A stretch of 64,000 nucleotides of DNA from Diaporthe sp. PMI_573 (Eukaryota; Ascomycota; Sordariomycetes; Diaporthales; Diaporthaceae): positions 682,001 through 746,000 of the forward strand of contig JAJTUP010000030.1 of assembly GCA_021399435.1 (NCBI GenBank), read 5' to 3'. This document shows positions 22,109 to 33,618 of this stretch, piece by piece (position 1 is the first letter of the stretch; each line of letters starts with the position of its first letter). The notes below the pieces were generated by a model, which did no database searches, was not told the origin of the DNA, and saw only the letters and a program-made list of their open reading frames with translations. The position numbers and the translations under genes were made by a program.

Positions 22109-23458
22109 TTTTCGGACAAATAATGAGCACAGAGAAGCATTTGGTGAAGAGCGATAATGTTGACGCGAGACTCGCCCAGATGCCAGGGCTTGTAATCTAG
22201 GCGTGGGCATTGATGTATCAATGCTTATCTCGCCGGCGTGGTTTACGCCCCGGCCGCGATAAGTAGCCAATGGAAGAGCCTCAGGACTAGGTCCAAGACG
22301 GAAGGTCAACGCAAACATTGGCTTACTGTGTATGAGATCGGCTTTTCTGGTATCGAGGTCATACAAAAGTAAGCACTGCCAATGTATGATAACTGAATTT
22401 CGATCTGCCGGCAAGCCTTGAGAGATCCAATCGTAGGGGACACGACCAAGCCACAGTTCTCCACAGCACACCTGAAAAAATAAAGAGCAAGGAAGCGACT
22501 TGGAAATGATAGCAGATAAACATCTCAAAAACTGCTGTTCATAACTTGGGTTTTCTCACCTCTCTTGGCCGTCTCGTCGTCAAGTGTAGCATCTGTTTTG
22601 CAGAGTCATAGAAACAACTTCCTATTATTGTCGGCGTCGACGGCTTCGGCTTCCTCTTTGCTGATATTATTCTCTTTTAATGACAGTGTCTTGTTACGCC
22701 AGCCCGTGGTTCTTGAGATCTCGAATGGTGTGGCCTCTTCCTTCAGGTCTTCCAAACCCCCGACGTTCTCTGTGGATCCTCATGTGGTTCTCTATAGACC
22801 TCTTCGTATGAGGAAAGCGAGCGATAGTTCTAGAACACAGCGGCACTGTACAGAGCCATCGACTCCTGTGTGCCATCTTGGACATTATTTTAAGAAGCAG
22901 GTTGAAAGCCTCCAGCGACTTGGCGCCGAACATGAACGTGTCGAAGAAGACTGTTGACACATTTTCATATGCAAGCCCAGATTGAAGTTTCCCGCATTCA
23001 AGAGACCAATCTTGAAATGCAAAGTGTTTGTACGACATTGTTTGCACATACGCCATTCCAAACAACTGGGCACTCCGAGTACATGTCGAACAGAAAGAAG
23101 CATATGTAAGGTACCTGTATCTATCGGATGCCACGATGATTAGGACTCGGTGTTGAAGCTCACGTTGATGGCCATATTTATTCATGGATAAACAGACGGT
23201 GACTTGGAAACGAAGCTGTAATTAGATGGCAGTAGTGTTTTCGTGCAGACCCGGGGTGTCGGGGCTGCATGTAGCCATGTGGGGCGGCATTGAATCGATG
23301 CGTCAAGACCCTAGTTTCTGCTTGGTCCGTGCACATTGCTTCTGCCGCTGGTCCTACCAAAAAGTTCCCGGTGTAGTTAGATGCGGCCGATTGAAGCTGG
23401 AAGCATCCTGCCCATCTTCCCCCCAGGTTCGTCACATCCGGCAAGCAGCACAGCCAAG
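22109..23458. other. Intergenic, one doubtful reading frame
   Basis: This is the upstream region of the agmatinase-like gene and of the uS19m gene. It has a 163-codon frame on the minus strand (22694-23185), described separately. Nothing else is supported. Confidence 0.5.
22694..23185 (-). CDS. Doubtful ORF with a C2H2-like segment
   Basis: This is a 163-codon frame without introns. Its C-terminal part has C-x4-C followed by RFPHTKRSIENHMRIH, which resembles a slightly stretched C2H2 zinc finger (16 rather than 12 residues between the second Cys and first His). The rest shows no family resemblance and base composition is lower in GC than in neighbouring genes. It may be a fragment of an old zinc-finger gene or a chance frame. 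Confidence 0.2.
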   Translation of the reverse strand: MNKYGHQRELQHRVLIIVASDRYRYLTYASFCSTCTRSAQLFGMAYVQTMSYKHFAFQDWSLECGKLQSGLAYENVSTVFFDTFMFGAKSLEAFNLLLKIMSKMAHRSRWLCTVPLCSRTIARFPHTKRSIENHMRIHRERRGFGRPEGRGHTIRDLKNHGLA

Positions 23459-24013
23459 ATGCAGCCCACGAGGGCATTACTCAAGCGGTCCATCTGGAAA
23501 GGTAAGCTGCCATGGCGGAATCACCATCTTCTCGCGCGTCCAAGTAACACTAACACCCTCCCAGGGCCACACATTGTCCCGTACGTTCACACAACATCCC
23601 ACGACTCTCCTCCACCTCGGCCTCCCCATGGGCCTGCGATGAACCCTCCTCCCCCACGATACACATGGCGAGACCACATGATTGCTAACCCGTAGCTACA
23701 CCACCAGCCTGCCCCTCGTCAAGCCCGTGCCCGGCAAATACACCGCTCCCATCCGAACCCAGGCCCGCTCCGCCACCATCCTCCCCAGCTTCGTCGGCAT
23801 GAACTTTGAGGTCTACAACGGCAAGGTGTACAACCCGGTGACGATCACGGAGGATATGGTGGGACACAAGCTGGGCGAGTTCTCGCAGTACGTTCTTCCC
23901 CCGGCACAAACGCACCAGCCCGGGAGGGTGAAGCTCGAAGGGAAGTAGGACCACTGATTCTGACCTGTTTTTGTGCTAGGACACGGAAGCCCTTCATCTA
24001 CGACAAGCGATAG
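23459..24013 (+). CDS. RSM19: Mitochondrial small-subunit ribosomal protein uS19m
   Basis: This is a component of the mitochondrial ribosome small-subunit head. Four exons fit perfectly in frame: 23459-23501, a 16-nt micro-exon 23565-23580, 23696-23887 and 23980-24013, giving 94 residues. The S19 signature is complete: [20 protein letters not shown] at the N-terminus, then [17 protein letters not shown], the V-Y-N-G-K-V-Y strand, [13 protein letters not shown] and the basic tail [10 protein letters not shown]. Length is as expected for the fungal protein. The insertion [15 protein letters not shown] between the first helix and the IRT motif is a little longer than in bacteria. No separate cleavable targeting peptide is obvious, as is usual for this protein. 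It is the first gene of the 23-30 kb housekeeping block. Confidence 0.92.
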
Positions 24014-24533
24014 GGGGGATGTTTGGCGTGATTAGTAGTGCTAGAGAGGGTCTTGAGGAGCGAGGAATGCTACCTGAAGGGCTGGAGGTGGTGGACACGG
24101 CCATGCAAACATCGAGGGCTGGCACGCCACGCCACTCTGTTTTACAGCCCGGTCGCCATTGTCCTGGGAGTCATGGGGCGGCGCGGCGCGGTGGATGGCC
24201 GTGCCAGGGCATTGGAGCTGGATGGACTCTACAGCAGTGTCACAGGTCCGAAGCTGCGGGATTGAGAGCTCTTGTATTGCGTCTCTCACAAATATGGCGG
24301 CCGACCCACGGTGTAAAGTAGTTCCTACTACTGGCTTCCTACGGCTCTGAATCTGAATCTGAATCTGAATCCGTCCATAATACCGTGTTCGTCACCCAAA
24401 TCCTGGGTTGGAAAAGAAAAATGCCAGCCTTGCCTCCCAAAACGCCGTCATCCTTTCCATCCGTAAACGCCTTTCAAAAACTGTAGGTGCAGTGATAGCC
24501 CCTTGAGAGTCGCCTCGGTCATCCATCCCCCAC
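24014..24533. other. Intergenic between convergent uS19m and TAF10 genes
   Basis: A (TCTGAA)n hexamer repeat lies at 24346-24371. Otherwise only 3' flanking sequence is seen. Confidence 0.5.
24346..24371. repeat. TCTGAA hexamer tandem repeat, about 4.3 copies
   Basis: Four perfect copies of TCTGAA lie between the convergent 3' ends of the uS19m and TAF10 genes. Confidence 0.85.
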
Positions 24534-25336
24534 TCATCGGTAAAACTCGCTCCTCTTGACATTAACACCATACTCCCCAACAGCCATGCCCAGATCCTCC
24601 ATCGTAAGCACAGTCCGGTTCTGACTGCCCCCCTGCCCACCCCCGCCAAACCCAGGCCTCTGGATCCCCAGCAGCGACTGCGCAGCAGCGGCGGCAGCGC
24701 TTCCTTTCGCTCCACCACCACCTCCGCCCCCCGCGCCCCCCGCGCCGCCTGGGCCACCACCCCCTTGCTGCCCCGGGATCGGGTACCCCGCCGCCGCGCC
24801 TAGGTTTCCCATCGGGTTGTTGGCCGCTGCCGAGTTGCTCGCTCTTATGCGGCTGTACTGGTAGGCGTCGGCTGCGATGTCCGCGACGAACTTTTGGGTG
24901 GCTAGGGCGAGGAGTTTTGCGAGGCGGGGGTCGGTCTGGGGAGGGGGTGGGAGGCCTGCTTTGGTCATGTAGTAGTTTGTTACGCCGTCTGGGATCTATT
25001 GGTGTGTGCGCACACACACATATGTCAGTTTGCCTGCGGGTGAGGAAGCAGAGAGAAAGAGAGGCGAGAGGCGAGTGGTGAGGGATAGGTCCAACTTACG
25101 ATCGGGGCATAGTCGTCAATCTTGGCCAGGAACTCCTTCAGCGAGGTGTCCTTGCGCGTGGGCAGGCGCGGGTCGACAAGAGGCGCGTAGCCGGTCGCCT
25201 CCTCCTCCGCTTGTTGTTGAGCACCTGCAGCAGCAGCTGCAGCTCCTCCTGCTCCTCCTCCTCCAGGCTGGGCCGGGTTGTTGTTGTTGGCCTGCTCGCC
25301 AGGTTCCTGCGGTGGTGCTGGCTGCGACGGCGACAT
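24534..25336 (-). CDS. TAF10: TFIID/SAGA subunit TAF10
   Basis: This is a histone-fold subunit shared by TFIID and SAGA, acting in the nucleus in RNA polymerase II initiation. The exons are 25336-25100 and 24995-24534, giving 232 residues. The N-terminus (1-50) is Pro/Gln/Ala/Gly-rich. The conserved TAF10 core begins at [15 protein letters not shown], continues across the intron as [14 protein letters not shown] and [20 protein letters not shown], and ends with [20 protein letters not shown] low-complexity insert of about 85 residues (Gly runs, then Ala) separates the histone-fold helices, a feature of filamentous-fungus TAF10. The intron contains a CA-dinucleotide stretch at 25010-25020. An in-frame ATG further upstream (25420) would add a non-conserved leader; 25336 has the better context and begins the conserved MSPSQPAPP opening. 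Confidence 0.92.
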
Positions 25337-25903
25337 GATCGCGGCGATGGCGGTGGGTGGAATGTGTGTGTGGTGGTGACAAAAGTGACGAAATGGAGAT
25401 GGGGAACTGGTTGGTTGCACGGATGGGTCGAGGTAGGTTAGGTCATGTAGCTTGCTTGTGATAGCGATAGCGCACGCCGCGTTGCCTGCCCGCGAATTGC
25501 TGACCTAATTATTCCTCATGGCGACCCCCCTCCCCTTTCCCTACCTACTGCCTGGCCTATCACTACACCATTCTGTGTACTGGATTTGACAAGGGGATCA
25601 CACATTGCCAATGTTAAAAAGGCGGCGAGCCACATGGTTCGTCGGGATCCAAAGCTCATCAGCTTCATTTCATAGCTACCAGTATCAGGTATAGAGACAC
25701 CAGCCAATAATCCCAAGCAAATCCCAGCCAAAATCGCCATGCTATTCACAAATAATCACCTTGTCCCATGGGCATATTTCCCCATTTGGCATTCAAATAC
25801 GAGACGAGTTCTCGCCTTGATCTTCCCTGCCTTGTCGATTCGTGGCCCCCAGTAGAGGAAGTACATCCATCCTCCTTCATAGACCTCAGATGCGGAAACT
25901 TGA
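25337..25903. other. Intergenic between MRE11 3' end and TAF10 start
   Basis: This is the TAF10 promoter region and MRE11 3' flank. No gene is supported. Confidence 0.5.
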
Positions 25904-28447
25904 TCACCGCCGTCTGCTCCTCGTCGTAGTCGACACCGGCTCGAAAACATCGTCGTCGTCGTCATCATCATCAATCTCGTCATCGCTAACTTCGAGAGCT
26001 TTTTGAATCTGCGTGTTACGTGTGGCAGGACGCTGCGACTGCGAGAAGTTCAGCGTCGACTGCCGTGCCTTTGCCGCCGGTGCGGCTTTCGGCGCAGCCT
26101 TCGGCGCAGCTTTCGTGGCTCGTGTGGTCGCAGCCTTGGTGGTCGCGGCCTTGGTGGTGCGGGTGGCTCGCTTGGGCGGCGGGGCAGGCGGGTCGGCCTC
26201 TTCGTCCTCATCCATGAACGCGTCCTCCGACATGGCATCCGCCCCTGCTGCTCCCTCTCCCTCGTCTTCGTCGCTGTCCACGACGAACCCTGCATTCTTC
26301 TTGGGCCGCCCACGTGTTGCGGGTGCCTTCTTCGTGGCCGGTGCCTTCTTCGTGGCCGGCGCCTTCTTTGCTGCCGCGCCACGCTTGGGAGCCGCCTTGG
26401 GGGCCTGCGACACCACCGAGTCGTCTTGATCTGCCTGAGACACAAACAAGCCGTCCATCTCGACGTCCTCGTCACTAGCAGCGCGCCTGTTCCGGCGACT
26501 CGTCTTCTTCTTTGCCGGAGCTGGGTCCTCTGGCTCGTCGTACCAATGAGACGGGTGTCCGCCCCAGTGTTCTCCGACATCAGAGTCGTAGTCCTCTGGC
26601 CGTGGCTTCATCCGTCTCATTGGCCCACTGCCAGACTTGCCCTCCTTGTCAAAGTTCTGCTCCCTGGCTTCCCTCCACACCTGGAGCAGTGTGTCGATCT
26701 CGGCGTCTGGGTCGTCAGCGTTGAGCTTGACGATTGCGTCCAGCGACTTGGTCAGGGACGACTCCACAAACTCATCCATGAAATGGCCACTGCCCTTTGC
26801 GACAAATTCCACGAGCGTATGGATGAACTCGTTCTTGGGCAGCACCTTGAGCGAGCTCTGTGCCAAGAACTCCTCGACCAGGACGTCGGGTTTGACCACG
26901 TCGTCGTTGCCGATGGCCTCCATGATCCGCTCAGGTAGCGACGGGTCGTCTTTTTCGCGTCCTGTTTCTCTCCTTTAGCCAAGTCCACACCCTCGCCCGG
27001 CGGAAAATCCTCAGTGACTCACTCGCGGAAGGTTTCTTGCGGTGGAAGGACACGACATCGTTGATGTTGGCGACCCTCCCCACGAAGCGGTTGGAGAAGC
27101 GCTGCGGGTTCTCGACGTCGAAATTGCCGCCCTCCGGCGCGGAGTAGTCCACCTTGAGGCGTATGAGGGGGAGCGGCCGGTCCTCCTCTTCGATCTCGTC
27201 CTCGGGCTCATCCTGCAGCGCAAGCCAGTCCTGGTTGGCCTGGTCGATCATCTCGTCGACCTGCTGGATGAGCAGCTTTGTGATCTTCTCACGGTTGTTC
27301 TTGAGGCCCTGCAGCTTCTTGAATTCTTGTGTCTTATGTAGCGCGATATCCTTCTGGACGAAGGGGCGGACGGTCTTCAGAGGTATCGCCCTGGAAGCGG
27401 CCTTTTCGCCGGTGATGCTGACAATGGCGACGTGCTTCTGGACAGCTTCCGCAGGGATCAGGGAGGTGGCAACGGATGAGCCAGGCTGCATGACCTCGAA
27501 GCCGGTCTCAAAGTTCTTCCTGGGCTCGATGATGCACTCATGCTCGTGTCCCCAGATGACGAGGTTCATCCAGTCGGGCAGCACGTTCTCGGGCAGATAG
27601 GAGGTGGGGGTGTGGGGAGTATGGTTCTGATGGACAGTCAAAAGGTTGAAAAAGTCCGAGGCCTGCTGGGTCGGACGGAAGAAGGAGACGTGGTGGTCCC
27701 GGAACGTGCGGAACAGGCGCTCGTCCCTCACGTTGCTGAGGCCATATAGCGCAAGCTTGGTCCTCCCCTTTTGTAGTAGCACGGGCTTGACCTGGATGTT
27801 GTCGACCTCGGGGACCCTCCCGAAGTAGTTGACCAGGCCCGCAACTTGCAGCAGGTCGAGGGAGCAGAAATGGCCGTCGCCGCTGGGGTCGTCGTGGTTG
27901 CCGTGGATAGAGAAGACGGGGATGGAGATGTTCATGTCGGGGTCCTCGTAGTTGACGTGCGGGAAGGCACCCTCGAAGACCTCGTGTGCGTCGGAGAGGA
28001 ACTCGAGCTCGCAGGGCTTCATGCCGAGGCAGTTCTTGCGGAGGGAGCGCATGACCTGGTACATGGACTTGCGGGAGGGTTTGTTGTCGTGGAAGAGGTC
28101 ACCGCCGAGGAGGACCATGTCGACCTTGAACAGCCAGAAGTTTAGACACCGTTGATTACAAAGCCTGGGGGGAGTATAGGATACAGGAGAGAAGGACTTA
28201 CATCCTCAGTCCTCGCCAGGTTCATGATCTCGTCAAAGGTCTTCCAGCTGTCATCCTTCCGGATGGGGTCGCGCTCCTCGTAGCCGACATGGTTGTCCGA
28301 TGCCACAAGGATGCGGATTGTGTCTTGAGCTGAGAGGGGAGAGACAGGTCAGCTTGGAGGTTCGATGGTCGATGCTCGGCCAGAGCTGCCGTGTGCTAAA
28401 GGCGACGTCGAGGAGAGGAGAAACGAACCTGGGGCGTCGGCAGGCAT
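25904..28447 (-). CDS. MRE11: DNA double-strand-break repair nuclease Mre11
   Basis: This is the nuclease of the Mre11-Rad50-Nbs1 complex, acting in break resection, telomere upkeep and meiosis. Minus-strand exons are 28447-28429 (19 nt), 28329-28202, 28124-27023 and 26961-25904, giving 768 residues. Phosphoesterase motifs are complete: [11 protein letters not shown] (Asp18, His20), GGDLFH (Asp58), GNHDD (Asn125, His126, Asp127) and VIWGHEHEC. The capping and DNA-binding region follows, and [21 protein letters not shown] marks the end of the Mre11 core. The C-terminal 300 residues are low complexity: acidic patches, repeated KKAPAT units, an R-G-R-P-K-K AT-hook-like element, Ala/Lys/Pro-rich repeats and a D8 run. 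It is divergently transcribed from APC10 with about 750 bp between starts. Confidence 0.95.
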
Positions 28448-29203
28448 TGTGCCAGAGGTTGGTCTGATGGTGGTTTCAATACATGCGGGAGTCGCCTGGG
28501 GGAACAAAGTGTCGGATGTTGGGAATGATTGTGTCTATGACGGACGTGACTGAAGGAGGAGCATCGTCTGTTCAGTCAAGTTAGAGTGGAAGTGCGCGAT
28601 GGTCAACGCGTTTTGGGTGGGTGAGGGGTCCAGGCAGGCGCGTCGGTGGAGCTTGCGGAGGGACAGGGAAGCTCAGGCCCGACACGAACTCACATGTCCT
28701 GGTGCAGGTGCAGCTGCTGTGTGTTGCTGACAAAGCTTTTCCTCTCGTCTTCTTGGGAAAGGAGACAACCACCGCTAAACATAGCTTCCTCAGCATTTCC
28801 AGTACAAAGTGAGAGAAGGGAGAGGCGTCAAGAGAGATAGTGTTCTGAATCCATCGGCGATGCTGCATACCGGCAAGTAATCGTGGCTGCGTCAGGGCTC
28901 GCCGCTTCAGAAGGGAGATGCTCTTGACGTTTTGATGTTGTTGAGATTGTCCCGCCGTGGCACTTTCACACCAAACATCGCCTCCTGCTGATCTTCCATC
29001 TGCCACAATCTGGACTCTGGGCGCAAACACACACGAGCACCTCAAGAGACGATATTTCAGGACCATGAGAAAGAATTGAAGATTCATATGACCCTGTGCA
29101 CTGCCAACTTCAAGCCTGAGTCAGCCAGCATTTCACGTACTTCTTGTCCCAGTCGACATCCCTCCAGTCCAGCGGGCATCTCAGCAGCCTCATCCAACAA
29201 GGC
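28448..29203. other. Divergent promoter region between MRE11 and APC10
   Basis: About 750 bp between two outward-reading nuclear housekeeping genes. No TATA box is obvious near either start, and no gene lies within. Confidence 0.55.
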
Positions 29204-30102
29204 ATGGACGAGCTTGGTGACCCAGCCGCCTTCGAGGCAGACCCTGACGTCGATCTCGACGAGGACATGGACCAGGATGCCCAAGACCTGGGCGACTACG
29301 AGGCCGACGACGGGGAGGACGACGAACTGGACGAACACGACGATGACGTTCACGCTGGTATGCCTTTTGACCCAATAGCACTGGGCCTCAAGGAGATCAA
29401 CAACCTCGCCCGCTGTCGTGTCAGCACCTTCAAGCCCGGGAACGGCGTCAGGGAGCTCCTGGACGATGATCTCAGCCAGTACTGGCAGTACGTCTCACTC
29501 TCTCTCTCACTCACCCGCCCTACGCCAAAAAGAAATCTGCTGACGAGCCCTCAAGATCCGACGGCGTCCAGCCTCACCTCATGACAATGAAGTTCACCCG
29601 CCAGGTGGAGATCCGCGCCCTCCGCTTCTTCGTGGACTACACCCAGGACGAGTCCTACACCCCGACCAAGATCCTCTGGCTCGCGGGCACGTCCGAGCAC
29701 AGCCTCATCCAGTTCGCAAGCTCCGCCCTCCAGAACCCGGTCGGCTGGCAGGAGGTCAGCATCACCGGCTGCGGCGGCGGCGACGACTCCAACTCCCTGT
29801 GCTGCTTCGTCGTCCAGATGCAGGTCATGGAGAACCACCAGAACGGCAAGGACACCCACATCCGCTGCGTCAAGGTGTATGGGTTTGACGACCAGCTTAG
29901 GGCCGCCGGAGCCACGGGGGTCCCGGTGAGGGAGGATGAGAAGGTGGTCTTCAGGGTCGACGAGAACAAGGCCGGCGACGAGGCTGAGCAGGAGCTGCTT
30001 GAGCACCTGAGGCGCAGGGAGAGGGGCAGTAGCCTCGCCCCGGGTGATCCGAGCGGTATCGCGTCGACGCTTGACTTTATGGAAGATCCAGTCCTACGGT
30101 GA
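29204..30102 (+). CDS. APC10: Anaphase-promoting complex subunit 10 (Doc1)
   Basis: This is the substrate-recognition co-receptor of the APC/C ubiquitin ligase. The exons are 29204-29487 and 29556-30102, giving 276 residues. An acidic N-terminal region (residues 1-50, Asp/Glu-rich) precedes the DOC (galactose-binding-like) domain. The DOC domain is recognised by NLARCRVSTFKPGNGVRELL, DDDLSQYWQSDGVQPHLMTM across the intron, VEIRALRFFVDYTQDESYTP, a P-T-K-I segment, and HIRCVKVYG near the C-terminus. The C-terminal tail after the domain is Glu/Arg-rich, ending DFMEDPVLR; yeast Doc1 ends in an Ile-Arg-type motif, and here the last residues are Leu-Arg, consistent with APC3/Cdc27 docking. A longer start at 29144 has no ATG, so 29204 is used. 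Confidence 0.93.
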
Positions 30103-31320
30103 TGTCTCGTCTTTTATAGGGACATAATCATTCCATTCCAACGGCAGCATCGTGCTCCTCGAGGGCGGAAAGATGCACGCCTTTGGAATTACCAAGAAAA
30201 ACATGAACTGGCGGGCAGGCCAGTTGAGAGCTGATAGGTGAAGCATCGTGGGTCTCAATACACCCAACAATCCCGGCCCCATTTTAGAAGACGGGCGTCA
30301 TTCACCGCACCTACATACACACTGAGCAAACCGCACCTGCACGAAGTCATGGATCAAGCTTGTTTGATGTTTGAGCAGAAGAACTGTCTGATTCATATCA
30401 CTTACACGGATCAGTTGTGTTCAATAGCAACGCTGTCACTCCGATAGCCCTCCACAGAAATATCGTTGCATGTACATAAAGCCTGAATAATGATCGACGC
30501 GTCAGGTAGATGGACGTACCCAATATATAACACAATCCTCACCCCTCTGGAGCTGGCCGTCATTGAAAGCTGTCCAGTTCTTTTCCCGCAATTGATTGAT
30601 GCTGTCTTGCCAGTGATGTATCACAAGCAAGGCGCTGAATAAGTTGTGTGCCGCTGGGACACACCAGTTCGCTTATTTCAAGCGTCACTTCACAGCTAGC
30701 CGAGACCAATGGAGGCCCCATATCGGAGCGACAGACAAAACACCCCACTCTCCATATGCCAACTTCTACACTACACTATGGTGTGTCAACGACTTGGACG
30801 CCCTCGGTGTGTTCGGCTCGGCAGATCGGCGAAAGCCTGGTCCACACTTCCACGCGTCGAACTACTGACTCGTATCAGGTTTTGGCACCTGAGCTCCACA
30901 AAAGTTCCATCGTGAAATGTCCCCTTGCGCTAGCAATGGCTTTTCTCCCGGTAAGCGAGCTCCCGAGCCTGCGGGTAATCTGATTAATCTTATCAGATGC
31001 TCTCCCTGGGGGCATCGTCCATCTTGGCGCGCTAGGTCTCGGAAAACCTTGAATGGCTGAGGAGAAAAAATCGCTACGGGTTTCTCCATTGCTCTAAGCT
31101 GTTTTCGCTTCCGGATTTTTATGTCTTACGTTTCTACCCTGCTCCGGCCCGATCTGTCGTCGAGCATCCGGTCACGGATGTCGGTAAAGGCTGGGCGAGA
31201 ATGGATCGTTAAAACGGGATGATGCCTCTCTGGGCAGGTGTCCGCCTCCGATTCTTTTGTCTCTCTTCGTTCTTGTCCTTGCATTCGACCGTCGCTGAAC
31301 GGAACCGCCATCCTGCGATT
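30103..31320. other. Intergenic, upstream of MFS transporter
   Basis: About 1.2 kb with no supported gene. An in-frame upstream start for the transporter exists at 31219, but the ATG at 31321 is preferred. Confidence 0.5.
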
Positions 31321-33068
31321 ATGGCCGCCAACGCAGATGTCGATTTTGAGAGGAGGAAGGAGCCCGAGGACCGCGTCAACGAGGTTTCCTTGCCGGAGGA
31401 CTCGTCATCCACCGAGGACGCGAAACCAACGCCCCCGCTGTACTGGAAGTTCATCGCCGTCATTCTGATCTCATGCATCAGCTTTGGCTCATCATGGAGT
31501 TCTGGCATTACCGGGGCTCTGAAGTCCACCCTGAAGAAGGAGTTGGACATCAATAACAAGCAGTTCTCTCTGCTTGAGGCCAGCGAGGACTTCATGGTTA
31601 CGCTTCTGATCCTTTCCAGTGGCATCGTGACGGACAGGATCGGGGGTGCTGGGGCAATGCTATATGGTGTGTTCAACCGTCTTTTATCGCATACTCAAGG
31701 CCGGGAATGAAAATGAAGTCTCACACCATAACAGGCAACATCATCTACTCCATCGGTTCCATCATCGTCGCAGCCGCAGCTCAGGTCCGCTCCTTCAAGC
31801 TCATGATCGGCGGCCGGGTCATCCTCGCCCTCGGCGACATCGCAACCCAGGTGGCCCAGTACAAGGTCTTCAGCTCCTGGTTCTCGCCCAACAACGGCTT
31901 CGCCTCGACCCTGGGTATCGAGCTCGGCATCAAGAAGATCGGTGGCTTCGTCGGCAAGTCCTCGGCCAACATCATCGCCAAGAACACCGGCAACTTTGCC
32001 TGGGTCTTTTGGGTCTCGGTGTTTATGAACGTCTTCACCAATGTTCTTACTATGGTCTTTTACTGGTTCAACGGCGTGGCGCACAAGAAATTTGGAAACG
32101 TCAGAGATCCGGCAACTGGGGAGAGGCTCACGGAGAAGTCCAAGAAGTTCGAACCTAAGAAGATTCTGGAACTCCCCTGGGTTTTCTGGACCATTATGCT
32201 GTTTTCGCTGTTCCAAACCAGCACCGCCATCGTCTTCTCGCAGAATGCTACAGAGCTGGCGGAGAAGAGATTCAACATTGACTCCGTAACTGCTGGCTGG
32301 TACTCGGCAACCTTGCAATACGCAGGCTTCTTCCTGGTGCCATGCATCGGTGTCTTCATCGACATCCTGGGCAACCGCATCACCTTGCGTAAGTCTTCAA
32401 GCTCGATAAAGCTGGCGCGCGTGAATGAAGAAGAAAAAAATCGCTGACCAACCATTTACAGTTGCGATTTGCGGCACGGGAGTCTTCCTGGCCATGGCTC
32501 TTGTGAACTGGGCCACAGACACCAAGGGGACTGCTGCTGCTTTTGGTATCTACGCTGTGGCTTTTACGCTTGGCCCGACGACCATCATCGATAGTATTCG
32601 CACCTCCATGTGGCATGGTACCACTTTTGGGTCGGCTTTCGCTGTTAAAATGGCCATGAATAACGCGTGAGTGCTACACATAAAACCCCGTGTTAGGTCT
32701 TGTCTAAAACCCTTCGCAGTATGAACATTATAGTCCGTGTCATCACCGGCGCCATCCAAGACGCCGACAACGACAGCTACGACCACGTCGTTATCGTCTA
32801 CGTCGTCCTCGCCGCCGCGTCCGTGCTCGTGTCCATCTTGCTGATCGCCCTGTCGTGGTGGTCCGTCGACCTCGGCAACCTACAGTGGGCCAGGAAGCAG
32901 CGTATTGCCAACGGGGAGCTGTGGAATGAGAGGAAGAGGGCCTTTTACGAGGACAACGGGGCGCGGAATAAGGCTATCTCCAAGACTTGCTTTGGTGCTT
33001 TGATCTTGTTGATCCTGGGGGCCTGGTCGGCGTACTTCTGGGGTGTTGCTACTGGAAACAATTCCTGA
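31321..33068 (+). CDS. MFS transporter, MFSD1-like
   Basis: This is a major facilitator superfamily permease. Four exons fit: 31321-31666, 31735-32388, 32462-32666 and 32720-33068, giving 517 residues. After an acidic cytosolic N-terminus (about 40 residues), the first membrane helix is FIAVILISCISFGSSW. Further helices are regularly spaced to the C-terminal ALILLILGAWSAYFWGV, compatible with 12 helices. The loop motif following helix 2 reads GIVTDRIGGAG, close to the MFS motif-A pattern. SWFSPNNGFASTLGIELGIKKIGGFVG resembles the central region of the MFSD1/lysosomal-type group (quoted only in part: SWFSPNNGFASTLG). The substrate cannot be read from sequence; related proteins include lysosomal dipeptide exporters. 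All junctions keep the frame, and the intron sizes (68, 73 and 53 nt) are typical. Confidence 0.85.
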
Positions 33069-33618
33069 GACTTTGGGCTGTGCTGTGAGGTCCTGTTTGG
33101 TGGACCTTGGAGTCCTTTGAGGGTCCGGTCATTTACCGAACTTTACAGAGGGAGTTGGACTTGGTCGACCACTTTTGCCGATACAGGGGAATCAGTTTTT
33201 CTCCGTATATATTTCAAGGGAATTCACGCTTAACATAATGTCTATTGGATATTGTTGTCTGAACTCTTGACGTTCAAACAACCTAAAACCTCATTTATCG
33301 AATGGATCTTGGTACTTTCCACTTGGGAACAGCAATTGATCCGAGTCGGAAGAGTCAAAGAATTAGAGTCACGGCCGTTTTGGAGGGGTTCATGTCATTA
33401 ATATGACTTTGTGGCCATGGCAGGCCATCACCTCAACGTTGAGTTGCCGGCTACTAGTATGTAATGATCCCCTAACTTGGGAAAAAATGTGATCCGCATT
33501 TCGACTCAGATCTTGTTTTGAGCAGTCACATGTTGCCCAGGCTGGCTAAAACGTAACACCGTATGCTCTTGAATCCTATGTACACTGGCCCCTGTCCCTG
33601 AGGTTATGGCAGAGGGAT
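33069..33618. other. Intergenic between convergent MFS and fucosidase genes
   Basis: 3' flanks of two convergent genes, AT-richer than the coding DNA. Nothing else is seen. Confidence 0.5.

Noticed and set aside
26003..26938. 311-codon frame antisense to MRE11
   Set aside because: Mirror frame of a Lys/Ala-rich coding region with strong codon bias; its product is Arg/Leu/Cys-rich with no domain, while the other strand encodes an unmistakable Mre11.
31695..32318. 207-codon minus-strand frame
   Set aside because: Antisense of the MFSD1-like transporter exon 2.
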